Of a stretch of 64,000 nucleotides of DNA, positions 44,344 to 52,730 are shown one piece after another (the first letter of the stretch is position 1; each line of letters starts with the position of its first letter). The notes under the pieces are model-generated. The model had not been told where the DNA came from. It made no database searches and saw only the letters and a list, made by a program, of their open reading frames with translations. Where the stretch lies: positions 73,124-137,123 of the forward strand of contig JBCBCP010000005.1 of the NCBI GenBank assembly GCA_038530575.1, given 5' to 3'. The position numbers were made by a program, and so were the translations under genes. Origin of the DNA: JBCBCP01 sp038530575 (GTDB lineage: Bacteria; Pseudomonadota; Alphaproteobacteria; Rhodobacterales; Rhodobacteraceae).

Positions 44344-46233
44344 TCACGCTGCCGTTTCTGAAGCCAATTCATAATCATCAACATGTTTATGCGCGCCATG
44401 CATGTCGAGGGGCGCAACAGGGTCCGGGAAATGCACCTCGCGCGCGATGTCGATCAGAGCGAGGACGAGCGAAAACGCGCCTTGCGCGGCAACGTATCGT
44501 GGCGTCCATGTCGGCGCAAAACTGGACTTGAACTGGCGCAGGCCAGCATCTTGGCTGTGCGCCACTGCACGAAAGGTAATAGCGCGCCAGATCGCGCTTT
44601 GGGGGTTGGGGCAGGCGATGTTGGCCGCAAGGCTCACGCGCGGCACCCCTGCTGCGGCTGCCGCCTCGATCCCGCTATGGACGAGTGCATGCATCGTGCC
44701 GGCGGGGGCCGCAGCGCCCCCCCGCATCAGGTCAAGGCACCATTCCTGCGTACTGCGGTGAAAGGTGACAAAGGCAACCGGAATGCCATTCACTTCCGCA
44801 ACACACAGCATTTGATGGGCGATGTAAGCCGGATTAAACCGGCCCATTGTACCCCCGCGGGCAGGCCCGTTCCGGTCCTGCCATTCGCGATCAAGCACCG
44901 CGAGATGTGGGTTGGTGGGCGCCACGTCCATCCGTATTACAACACCAGATTTCGCCGCCCCGCGCAGTTTGCGCCGCAGGGTACGCAAAGCGGGACGTGC
45001 AAGATCAAACCCGGCCGTGTGCACCATCGCTTCGTCCGCGCTGTGTAGCACAGACCAGCCTGCGCGGCGCGCAGCGGCGGCAACCGAACGTCTGCATTTA
45101 TAGATGACGGGCAGCCGGTTTGTTGCTGAAGCGGCATGGGTAAGCGCGGCAAGGGCCGACGCCGGCGTTCCACGCACTGGATCAAACAGCGCTGTCAGCG
45201 TTTGCCCGGTTTGCCACGTGGCGATGCAGCCGTCATCGCTGGCCAGGAGCGCACCTCCGTTCTGCCGGATGATGCCAAGCTCGGCCCGGGAGGCTTGCGC
45301 AAGCAAACCAGCATGAGGCACCGCGACCGATGACGGGTGCGCGGGCAGGGGCCGGATCAGCGCCACCAGGGCCAAAAGCGCTGGCATGGCGTAATAGACC
45401 ATTCGAAAGGCAACGATGCTGCCCAGCACTTGCGCCTCTGGCACGGCTGGCAGGAGCGTAAGAAGCATCAGCTCGAACGGGCCGACGCCGCCCGGGGTGT
45501 TCGAGATCAGCGCCGCGCCAAGCGCCAGCAGAAAGAGCGGCAAAAGCGCGCCAAACGCAATCTCTGCCCCAGCGGGGAGCAAGACAAAGAGCGCCAGCGC
45601 TGCAAAACCGGTATCAAGCGCCGCCAGTAAGGCCATCGCACCCATTGCCTTAAGCGTTGGTGCATGAAACGACCAACGTCTCCATCTCAAGACCGGGTGG
45701 CGAAACGCCGCCCAGACACCCGTGCAGCTTAGGACGATCCCTACGACGGCTGGCCAAAACGTCCATCCCGGGCTGGGCAGCAGCAGGCAGGCAAGGGCCG
45801 TGACCAATCCCCACGCGCCCACGAAACTCACCGACACGAAGGCTGAAAGGGCGGCCGCTGTTCCAAGGTTAAGGTCGGAAAAGATCCGCCACCGAACAAG
45901 TGCGCCCGTGACCACGCCGAGGCCAAGTGTCTGGCCCAACGCAATAGCTGCGCTGCCGCCCAAGCGCGCCGCGCCCGGATTAACGCCAGTGCGCAGATGA
46001 CGGTGTGCGATGGCATCATAACGGCCGACCGCCCAAAAGCTGCAAGCCGTTGCGGTCAGCGCGAGACCCCAAGCACCAAGCGATATGCCTGACACTTGGG
46101 CGGCAATCGTGCTGAGCGTCGCAGGCGTGAGGTAAGGCGCGAGCCAAACAGCGCAAAGCGCGAGAATGATCGCGGGAGGCACGCCGCGCAGCAGATGCGC
46201 GCGCAAAAAGCCTTTTGCCGTTGTCGTTGCCAT
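44344..46233 (-). CDS. MprF-like phosphatidylglycerol aminoacyltransferase
   Basis: A 629-residue membrane protein in two parts. Residues about 1-300 hold around eight helices resembling the lysyl-lipid flippase module (GGSAAIALGQTLGLGVVTGA, ISNTPGGVGPFELMLL). Residues about 330-600 are a DUF2156 GNAT-like aminoacyl-transfer domain (RNGPARGGTMGRF, IPVAFVTFHRSTQEW, CLDLMRGG). Such enzymes add lysine or alanine from tRNA to phosphatidylglycerol, lowering surface charge. The amino acid cannot be told. Start 46233 is preferred; the downstream gene is bmt 30 bases away on the same strand. Confidence 0.8.
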   Translation of the reverse strand: MATTTAKGFLRAHLLRGVPPAIILALCAVWLAPYLTPATLSTIAAQVSGISLGAWGLALTATACSFWAVGRYDAIAHRHLRTGVNPGAARLGGSAAIALGQTLGLGVVTGALVRWRIFSDLNLGTAAALSAFVSVSFVGAWGLVTALACLLLPSPGWTFWPAVVGIVLSCTGVWAAFRHPVLRWRRWSFHAPTLKAMGAMALLAALDTGFAALALFVLLPAGAEIAFGALLPLFLLALGAALISNTPGGVGPFELMLLTLLPAVPEAQVLGSIVAFRMVYYAMPALLALVALIRPLPAHPSSVAVPHAGLLAQASRAELGIIRQNGGALLASDDGCIATWQTGQTLTALFDPVRGTPASALAALTHAASATNRLPVIYKCRRSVAAAARRAGWSVLHSADEAMVHTAGFDLARPALRTLRRKLRGAAKSGVVIRMDVAPTNPHLAVLDREWQDRNGPARGGTMGRFNPAYIAHQMLCVAEVNGIPVAFVTFHRSTQEWCLDLMRGGAAAPAGTMHALVHSGIEAAAAAGVPRVSLAANIACPNPQSAIWRAITFRAVAHSQDAGLRQFKSSFAPTWTPRYVAAQGAFSLVLALIDIAREVHFPDPVAPLDMHGAHKHVDDYELASETAA

Positions 46234-46280
46234 GTGACCCCCGCGTCTTTGCTACAGGTCACCTTAGGAGAGGCGGGTCA

Positions 46281-46303
46281 GCGGGCCGTTAACGCCGGCC
46301 CGC
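46281..46303. terminator. GC hairpin between DUF1476 and mprF-like genes
   Basis: GCGGGCCG (46281-46288), loop TTAACGC, CGGCCCGC (46296-46303): eight perfect pairs in the 110-base gap between the minus-strand DUF1476 stop and the mprF-like start. A T-rich stretch lies on the plus-strand side (GAATTCTTATAAATTT), not the canonical U-tract for a minus-strand transcript, so termination is only plausible. Confidence 0.4.
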
Positions 46304-46343
46304 GAATTCTTATAAATTTAAAGGGTTCGAGACGTCTTACGGC

Positions 46344-46661
46344 TCACCCGACCTCGGACATGATTTGGGCTTTGGCTTCTGCCATGAGTTCAGCCATCTT
46401 GGCACGGATCGTAGCCTCGTCTGCCTTGTCACCCAAATCGCCCGCGACCTTGCGGTAGACATCCTCGTGCCCGGCTTCCTCGAAATCGGCCTTGACGACT
46501 TCTTTGGCGTAGTCAGCAGCCGCGTCGCCGGTTTTGCCCATCAGCTCTGCCGCCCAGAGGCCAAGCAGCTTGTTGCGGCGCGCTTCTGCCTTGAACTGCA
46601 TCTCTGCGTCGTGGGCGTACTTGTTTTCGAAGGCGTTTTCGCGATCGTCGAAGGTGCTCAT
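46344..46661 (-). CDS. DUF1476 protein, ATP synthase zeta subunit
   Basis: A 105-residue protein almost identical in pattern to the alphaproteobacterial zeta subunit: MSTFDDRENAFENKYAHDAE, then MQFKAEARRNKLLGLWAAEL. In Paracoccus denitrificans this protein inhibits F1-ATPase through its N-terminal segment. Start 46661 is set by homology. It stands alone, away from any atp genes. Confidence 0.92.
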   Translation of the reverse strand: MSTFDDRENAFENKYAHDAEMQFKAEARRNKLLGLWAAELMGKTGDAAADYAKEVVKADFEEAGHEDVYRKVAGDLGDKADEATIRAKMAELMAEAKAQIMSEVG

Positions 46662-47032
46662 TTGGGTCTCCAATAGTGCGATGTCATCTGCTGATTGACA
46701 GATAAGAACCGTGGCGGCGCATGTATAGGATAAATCGTTCGCTAAACCGGCGCGCTCGCATAGCGACTTTGCGCGCGCGTTGCGGCTCGCAGGCCGCCGA
46801 CAATCCAAACAAGAGCAAAGCGAGCGGATACTGGCCTTTTGTCCCGGCGCGCAAGTCGAAGCGGAGCCGCCCGGACAGGTGCTTTTTCAAGCGGCGGACC
46901 CTCAGATGCCGAGACAGATAGCTGCGCTTGGCAAGGGGACGCGCTTGGACTAAAGGTGCGCCACCCGCGCCCTCCGCGGGGTATGCTCTTTGCGCCCGGC
47001 CTCCGGGCGACCTCACGCGAAAGGCCCCCACC
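46662..47032. other. 371-base gene-free stretch between DUF1476 and purC
   Basis: Divergent intergenic region. It contains TTGACAGATAAG near 46694 and a TATAGGATAAAT tract about 25 bases later, loosely promoter-like but with poor spacing; a G/C hairpin-rich stretch at 46990-47012 (GCCCGGCCTCCGGGCG) lies in the purC leader. A 66-codon plus-strand frame (46721-46921) is very basic and lacks a ribosome site, so I do not call it. Confidence 0.4.
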
Positions 47033-47794
47033 ATGGCGCGGCGCAAGAAAATCTACGAAGGCAAGGCCAAGATTCTTTACGAAGGCCCCGAACCGGGCAC
47101 GATCGTGCAATACTTCAAGGATGATGCGACCGCGTTCAACGCGCAAAAGAAGGACGTGATCGAAGGCAAGGGTGTGCTGAATAACCGCCTGAGCGAGTTT
47201 TTCATGACCGGCCTGAACCAGATCGGCGTGCCAACCCATTTCATGCGCCGCCTGAACATGCGTGAACAGCTTGTCCGCGCCTGCGAGATTATCCCGCTTG
47301 AAGTCATTGTGCGCAACTACGCCGCCGGGAGCCTGTCGCAGCGCCTTGGCATCGAAGAGGGCACGCAGCTGCCGCGCCCGATCGTCGAATATTGCTACAA
47401 GGACGACGGGCTGGGCGATCCGCTGGTCACCGAAGAGCATATCGCCGCCTTTGGCTGGGCTAGCCAGCAGGACATGGACGACATCCTGAGCCTTGCGCTG
47501 CGGGTGAATGACTTCATGTCGGGCGTCATGCTCGCGGTTGGCATCAAGCTGGTTGACTTCAAGATCGAGATTGGCCGCGTCTATGACGGCGATTTTCAGC
47601 GCCTGATCGTTGCGGACGAGATCAGCCCCGACAGCTGCCGCCTGTGGGACATGGAGACGGGCCAGAAGCTGGACAAGGACGTGTTCCGGCGCGATCTGGG
47701 CAACCTCGCCGATGCCTATACAGAGGTCGCGCGCCGCCTTGGCGTGATGCCGAAGAATGCCGCGCCCTTGGGCAAGCCGACGCTAATCAACTGA
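47033..47794 (+). CDS. purC: SAICAR synthetase
   Basis: Phosphoribosylaminoimidazole-succinocarboxamide synthase, ATP-dependent addition of aspartate to CAIR. A 253-residue protein with RRKKIYEGKAKILYEG, VIVRNYAAGSL, GIKLVDFKIEIG and LIVADEISPDSCR, the PurC signatures. ATG 47033 has GAAAGG upstream; the longer frame back to 46928 is G/C shadow. First of purC-purS, whose continuation purQ is 4 kb further on. Confidence 0.97.
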   Translation: MARRKKIYEGKAKILYEGPEPGTIVQYFKDDATAFNAQKKDVIEGKGVLNNRLSEFFMTGLNQIGVPTHFMRRLNMREQLVRACEIIPLEVIVRNYAAGSLSQRLGIEEGTQLPRPIVEYCYKDDGLGDPLVTEEHIAAFGWASQQDMDDILSLALRVNDFMSGVMLAVGIKLVDFKIEIGRVYDGDFQRLIVADEISPDSCRLWDMETGQKLDKDVFRRDLGNLADAYTEVARRLGVMPKNAAPLGKPTLIN

Positions 47795-47816
47795 GAAATT
47801 AGCGCTTGTGGCACCA

Positions 47817-47862
47817 GTGGGAGCCTCCGGCGGGAGTTTTCTTGGCCAAGTGAAGAAGAAAG
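47817..47862 (+). repeat. Dispersed GC-rich intergenic element, copy 3
   Basis: In the purC-purS gap. CCTCCGGCGGGAGTTTTCTTGG then CCAAGTGAAGAAGAAAGG. The CGGGAGTTTTCTTGGCCAAGTGAAG tail matches copies 1 and 2, but the 5' GGGGGCC...CCCCC hairpin is missing or reduced. As with copy 1, it lies a few dozen bases before a start codon in the same direction. Confidence 0.6.
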
Positions 47863-47896
47863 GCCGCGCGACGCCCGTGCGGTGCAAGAGGACAAA

Positions 47897-48127
47897 ATGA
47901 AGGCTACAGTGACTGTCATGCTGAAAACCGGCGTTCTGGATCCGCAGGGCGAGGCCATACGCCATGCGCTTGGAGCGCTCGGCTTTGACGGGGTCGGCGG
48001 CGTGCGGCAAGGCAAGGTGATCGAGCTGGAGCTTGCAGATGGCACGACCGAGGCGCAGGTGATCGAGATGTGCGAAAAGCTGCTCGCGAACACGGTCATC
48101 GAAAGCTACCGGATCGATCTGGGCTAG
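47897..48127 (+). CDS. purS: FGAM synthetase subunit PurS
   Basis: Small subunit of the three-protein phosphoribosylformylglycinamidine synthetase (PurS-PurQ-PurL). A 76-residue protein, MKATVTVMLKTGVLDPQGEA and a V(R)QGKVIELEL strand, as in PurS dimers. ATG 47897 has AGAGGA 6 bases upstream. Its partner purQ is not adjacent but starts at 52022 beyond two unrelated genes. Confidence 0.95.
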   Translation: MKATVTVMLKTGVLDPQGEAIRHALGALGFDGVGGVRQGKVIELELADGTTEAQVIEMCEKLLANTVIESYRIDLG

Positions 48128-48210
48128 GCCTTTTCTGACGGCACTTGTCACTTTGCAGCGCTGCCAGCGCGCGCTACCATCGCGGCCATTCATTTGACCG
48201 GAGGTGTGCC

Positions 48211-50781
48211 GTGCGTATTGGAAGGCTTGCCGTTTTCACTCTTGCTCTGCTTTGGGCTATGCCGGGGATGGCATTCGAGTATCCGCGTTTGGAGGGCGCC
48301 AACGCGGCGCAATATGAGGCCGCGGCTTCCGGCGATGCTTACGCCGCCTTTTCTTATGTGTTGCCCGTTCTGAACAAGGATGCCCTGACCGAGGAGGAAT
48401 GGGCCGACGCGCGGGACTGGCTTGAATGGATGTACGCAGAGTTCAAGGCCGATGGCAGCGTGCATGGCATGGCAGCCACCGCAACGAACATGGCAAACCG
48501 CCTTGTCGCGCGGCAAGACTTCGACGATGCAATCGGGTGGATCCAGATCTGCGCTGATCTGGAAGGCGCCGAAGAGGTCGCGCCGCGGGCCTATCTTGGC
48601 TGGTGCTACAATATCGGCGGCACGCTGCATGTCCAGATGGCGTTGCCGGAAGAAGCGCTCACGTGGCATTCGGAAGCGCTGGACATCTTTACCACGCTTT
48701 ATGAGGAGACCGGAGAGCATGCCTATCTGGAAAGCGCGCTCGACACGCATGGCAGCCGCACCTATGCGCTGACGCTGATGGCGGCCTATGACGAGGCGGT
48801 TGAGCAGCGCAAGGAGGGCCTGCAGCTTGCCATTCAGCATACCGGGCGGGACAGCATCTTTACCGCTGCCGGAATGCTGAACCTTGCCACGACGCTCTGG
48901 TACGCGGGCCGTTACGAGGAAGCGGACATCTGGTTTGATGCCGGGATGCCGCTCGCAGAAAAGCATTTCCCGCGCTACTCGCTGCTTGACGCCGTGTCGA
49001 AGATGAACAACGCCCTTCTGGCCTATGACCTGGGCGAGCTAGAGCGGGCGCGCACCCTTGCGATGTCCGTTGTGCCCTACCTCGCAGCCTATCCCGAGCT
49101 GAGCCTCGAGCAGCAGCGCTGGACGTTTCAGGTGCTGCGCAAGGTGGCCGCGGACCAGGGCGATGTGGACCGCGCGATCCTTTTTGGCAAGATGGCCGTG
49201 AACGCGCAGCAAGAGATCCGGTCGCGCAATTCGGGCTTTGCCGATGCCGAGGTTCAAGCCCTGCGCGACCGCTGGAGCGGGCTGTATAAAGAGCTCGCAA
49301 GCCTGCTCATTGCCGAAGGCCGTTTTTCCGAAGCGCAGGCCGTGCTGAACATGGAAAAGGAGCAGGAGGCGTTTGATTTTCTCAAGCGCGACGGCAGCGC
49401 GGTGTTGACCGAAACCCGCGCGGTCCTGACCGACACGGAGCGGAGCGAGGACGAAAAGCTGCGCGCACTGGCCGCCGCACCGGTCGCGGCCGCCCGGCTT
49501 TACGATGCGCTGCTGGCAGAGGCTGGGTCCACGCCAACCGCCGAACAGGACGCGCAGCTGTTTCTGCTCGACGAGGCGTTGGTCGCCGCCGAGGACGCAT
49601 TCCTTGCTTCGGTCGACGAATTTCTCGCCAAGGTGGATGTGGGCGACCGCAAGGGGTTCGAAGCCGCCTTCGACGCGACAGGCACGTATCAGCGTATCCT
49701 CGAGGAAAAGGAACGCCCCACCGCGATCTTGCAACTGGCCGTTCTTGAGGACAGCCTGCACCTCTTCCTGACGCTGCCCGGGACAACCGTGCACGAAACC
49801 GTGCCGATTGCGCGGGCCGATCTGCGCGCTCAGGTGTTCGAGGCGCTGAAGGCGATCGAGCGGATCGACCCGAATGTGGAGCGGCACATGCAGGGCCTTC
49901 ATGCGCTGCTCTTGGCGCCGGTTCTGGGCGCGCTGCAGACCGCGGGGACAGAGGTGGTCATGCTGAATGCGGGCGATGTCATTCGCTATGTGCCCTTCGC
50001 GGCGCTACATGACGGGACCGGGTACGCCGTGCGCGATTTTGCCTTTACGCAATATGTCGCCGCCGTGCCGGCGAACTTCGCCGTTCCGGACCGTGATCGC
50101 GGGAATGCCGCGGGTTTTGCCGTCACGCAGGCCCATGGCAACTTCTCGGCTCTGCCAGGCGCGGGGTTCGAGATCGAGGCGCTGTTCGATGCCGGTGACG
50201 GCCTTGGCGTGCTGGGCGGGCACACGGCGTTGGACGAGGGGTTTGATGAGGCGGCGCTCAGCCGCGTTTTGCGCAGCAACCCGGGCGTGCTGCATATCGC
50301 CAGCCATTTTGCGCTGCGGCCGGGGCAGGTGGACGATTCGTTCCTGCTACTTGGTGACGGCTCGGAATTGCCTCTGTCTCGCTTCAGCTCGCGCCGGTTC
50401 AACCTCAAGGGCGTGGATCTTTTGACACTCAGCGCGTGTCAGACTGCCGTGGGCAGTGGTGACGGGTCCGAGATTGACGGGATCGGCGTTGCGGCCCTGC
50501 AAAAGGGGGCGAGCGCGGTGATGGCTTCGCTCTGGCCAGTGGCGGATGCGGCCACCCCGATCCTTATGCACGACTTCTACGACGGTCTTTACGCGGATGG
50601 GCTGGACAAGGCCGAGGCGCTGCGCCGGGCGCAGATCGAAATGCTGGACGGGGGCGAGACGACGATCCTGCTGGCTCAGCGAGCTGCCGAAGCGCTGGAG
50701 CCTGAAACCGCGGTGCCGCCGCAGGGCTTTGCGCATCCGTATTTCTGGTCGGCATTCATCATTATGGGCAACTGGCTTTAG
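48211..50781 (+). CDS. Periplasmic TPR-CHAT caspase-like protease
   Basis: An 856-residue protein with a signal peptide (RIGRLAVFTLALLWAMPGMA), helical tetratricopeptide-like repeats about 30-390, a linker coiled region, and a C-terminal CHAT (caspase HetF-associated with TPR) domain about 500-856. The catalytic dyad is H699 (HIASHFAL) and C743 (LSACQTA). Segments DVIRYVPFAALHDG and GASAVMASLWPVAD are CHAT hallmarks. GTG 48211 is chosen because GGAGG lies 6 bases upstream and the signal peptide begins there. Export means its targets are extracytoplasmic. It lies between purS and purQ without functional relation. Confidence 0.85.
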   Translation: MRIGRLAVFTLALLWAMPGMAFEYPRLEGANAAQYEAAASGDAYAAFSYVLPVLNKDALTEEEWADARDWLEWMYAEFKADGSVHGMAATATNMANRLVARQDFDDAIGWIQICADLEGAEEVAPRAYLGWCYNIGGTLHVQMALPEEALTWHSEALDIFTTLYEETGEHAYLESALDTHGSRTYALTLMAAYDEAVEQRKEGLQLAIQHTGRDSIFTAAGMLNLATTLWYAGRYEEADIWFDAGMPLAEKHFPRYSLLDAVSKMNNALLAYDLGELERARTLAMSVVPYLAAYPELSLEQQRWTFQVLRKVAADQGDVDRAILFGKMAVNAQQEIRSRNSGFADAEVQALRDRWSGLYKELASLLIAEGRFSEAQAVLNMEKEQEAFDFLKRDGSAVLTETRAVLTDTERSEDEKLRALAAAPVAAARLYDALLAEAGSTPTAEQDAQLFLLDEALVAAEDAFLASVDEFLAKVDVGDRKGFEAAFDATGTYQRILEEKERPTAILQLAVLEDSLHLFLTLPGTTVHETVPIARADLRAQVFEALKAIERIDPNVERHMQGLHALLLAPVLGALQTAGTEVVMLNAGDVIRYVPFAALHDGTGYAVRDFAFTQYVAAVPANFAVPDRDRGNAAGFAVTQAHGNFSALPGAGFEIEALFDAGDGLGVLGGHTALDEGFDEAALSRVLRSNPGVLHIASHFALRPGQVDDSFLLLGDGSELPLSRFSSRRFNLKGVDLLTLSACQTAVGSGDGSEIDGIGVAALQKGASAVMASLWPVADAATPILMHDFYDGLYADGLDKAEALRRAQIEMLDGGETTILLAQRAAEALEPETAVPPQGFAHPYFWSAFIIMGNWL

Positions 50782-50871
50782 GTCGCCTGCGCACACGGCG
50801 GTGTCGCATGCGGGTGTTTTCCGCTGCGCCTTGGGTCTCTAGGCTGGGCTAAACACCAGCCGGAGACCGCC

Positions 50872-51915
50872 ATGCGCGCTGCGCACCTTACTGCTTTTCG
50901 CGCCCCTCTTTCCCTTGCCACGCTGCCCGACCCGGACTGCCCGCCGGACGGCGTTGTGATCGAGGTGTTGGCCTGCGGGGTTTGCCGCTCTGACTGGCAC
51001 GCATGGACCGGTGCGGACCCGGACGTTGCCTTGCCACATGTGCTGGGGCACGAGTTTTGCGGCCGGGTCGTGGCGGTGGGCAAAGACGTCACCAATTGGC
51101 GATCCGGCGACCGGGTGATCGCGCCGTTCATCCTCGCTTGCGGCCGCTGTGGTGACTGCCGGGCCGGCAACAGCACCATCTGCGGCGATCAGGCTGTGCC
51201 GGGCTTTACCATCCCCGGCGCCTTTGCCGAATTCGTTGCCGTCCCGCACGCCGACGCCAACCTGACGCGACTGCCCGAAGACATGGCGCCGGAATTGGCC
51301 GCCGCGCTGGGATGCCGGGTGACAACCGCGTGGCACGCGCTGACAGGGCGCGCGGGCCTGCAGCCGGGTGAATGGCTGGGCATTTGGGGGGCAGGCGGCA
51401 TTGGTATCGCGGCGTTGATGCTGGGCCGGGCCATGGGCGCACGGGTGGCGGTGGCGGACGTGGTGCCGGAAAAGCTGACCTTTGCCCGGGAACTGGGCGC
51501 GGAGGTGGTGCTCAACGTCTCCAACGGAGATGGGGCTCAGATGATGCGCGAGGCAACGCGCGGCGGGGTCGATGTGGCGGTCGAGGCGCTGGGCCTGCCG
51601 ATCACCACCGAAAACGCGATGAAGTCCTGCCGCAAGCTGGGCCGAATGGTGCAGGTCGGCATGCCGGCTGGGGAACATACGCGGATGGAGCTGCCGTGGG
51701 ATGCGCTGTATTCCGGCCAGTTGGCGATCTTTGGCACCCGCGGCATGCCCGCGCATCGCTACCCGTCGCTGCTGGAGTTTATCGCGGCAACAGGCCTCGA
51801 CCTGTCGCCCATGATCGCGCGCCGAGTGGCGCTGAGCGACGCCAGCGCAGAGCTTGCGCTCTTTGACGGTCCGGCACCGCCCGGTGTGGCCGTGATCACC
51901 GACTTCAGCCGCTGA
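50872..51915 (+). CDS. Zinc-dependent alcohol dehydrogenase family protein
   Basis: A 347-residue medium-chain dehydrogenase. Catalytic zinc ligands: C38 (ACGVCRSDWH) and H-E of LGHEFCG; structural zinc cysteines in CGRCGDCRAGNSTIC; and the NAD(P)-binding WGAGGIGIAALMLG. Substrate unknown. ATG 50872 follows the CHAT gene by 90 bases on the same strand. Its stop is followed by a palindrome pair. Confidence 0.88.
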   Translation: MRAAHLTAFRAPLSLATLPDPDCPPDGVVIEVLACGVCRSDWHAWTGADPDVALPHVLGHEFCGRVVAVGKDVTNWRSGDRVIAPFILACGRCGDCRAGNSTICGDQAVPGFTIPGAFAEFVAVPHADANLTRLPEDMAPELAAALGCRVTTAWHALTGRAGLQPGEWLGIWGAGGIGIAALMLGRAMGARVAVADVVPEKLTFARELGAEVVLNVSNGDGAQMMREATRGGVDVAVEALGLPITTENAMKSCRKLGRMVQVGMPAGEHTRMELPWDALYSGQLAIFGTRGMPAHRYPSLLEFIAATGLDLSPMIARRVALSDASAELALFDGPAPPGVAVITDFSR

Positions 51916-51920
51916 GCACG

Positions 51921-51965
51921 CGGAACCCGTGTCGGGTTCCGGTTCGCTTTCTTTGCAAGAAAGCG
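51921..51965 (+). repeat. Tandem palindrome pair 3 (after alcohol dehydrogenase)
   Basis: Five bases after the stop: CGGAACCCG-TGT-CGGGTTCCG (51921-51941), nine pairs; three bases on, CGCTTTCTT-TGC-AAGAAAGCG (51945-51965), nine pairs. The TTTCTT/AAGAAA core recurs at 34431 and 61119. No T-tract. Confidence 0.75.
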
Positions 51966-52021
51966 CCTTTCTTGTGGCCATCGTTTCGCCTAAACCGCTG
52001 TCATCTGTCAGGAGCCCGCCG

Positions 52022-52690
52022 ATGAAAGCTGCCGTCCTCGTTTTTCCCGGATCGAACTGTGACCGCGATCTTGCCGTGGCCTTCCGCGCTGCAGGCGCCG
52101 AGGTCGAGATGGTCTGGCACAAGGATACCGAGTTGCCCGCGGGCACGGACATCGTTGGTGTGCCAGGCGGCTTTTCTTATGGCGACTACCTGCGTTGCGG
52201 GGCGATTGCGGCCAATTCACCTATCTGCGGCGCGCTGAAGGCGCATGTGGAGCGGGGCGGCTATGCTATGGGTATCTGCAACGGGTTTCAGGTACTGACC
52301 GAAACCGGGCTGCTGCCCGGCGCGCTGCTGCGCAATGCAGGCCTGCACTACATCTGCAGAACTGTGGGCCTGCGGGTCGAGACGTCCTCGAGCATCTTTA
52401 CCGAAGGCTACAATGCGGGCGATCTGATTGACATTCCGATCGCACATCATGATGGAAACTATTTCGCCGACGGCGCCACACTTGACAGGTTGGAGGCTGA
52501 GGACCGCATCGCGTTCCGCTATACGGACAACCCGAACGGCTCTCTACAGGACATTGCCGGCATCCTGTCGGAAAACCGGCGCGTGCTTGGCATGATGCCT
52601 CATCCTGAACGGGCGGCGGATATCGGCCATGGCGGGACCGATGGGGCGGCGCTTTTCCGCGCGCTGGCCGGGGCACTGACAGCGGCGTGA
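52022..52690 (+). CDS. purQ: FGAM synthetase subunit PurQ (glutamine amidotransferase)
   Basis: Hydrolyses glutamine and supplies ammonia to PurL. A 222-residue class I amidotransferase: FPGSNCDRDLA, GGFSYGDYLR, and nucleophile C86 in GICNGFQ; histidine/glutamate pair in MMPHPERA. AGGAG lies 8-9 bases before ATG 52022. The upstream in-frame opening to 51929 is repeat DNA. Functional partner of purS, 3.9 kb upstream. Confidence 0.97.
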   Translation: MKAAVLVFPGSNCDRDLAVAFRAAGAEVEMVWHKDTELPAGTDIVGVPGGFSYGDYLRCGAIAANSPICGALKAHVERGGYAMGICNGFQVLTETGLLPGALLRNAGLHYICRTVGLRVETSSSIFTEGYNAGDLIDIPIAHHDGNYFADGATLDRLEAEDRIAFRYTDNPNGSLQDIAGILSENRRVLGMMPHPERAADIGHGGTDGAALFRALAGALTAA

Positions 52691-52730
52691 CTTCCCTTGG
52701 CGCCCTGCGCGCCGTATCTTACGCCTTATC

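Noticed and set aside
46721..46921. 66-codon basic frame before purC
   Set aside because: No ribosome site, no recognisable domain, atypical residue use; more likely leader DNA.
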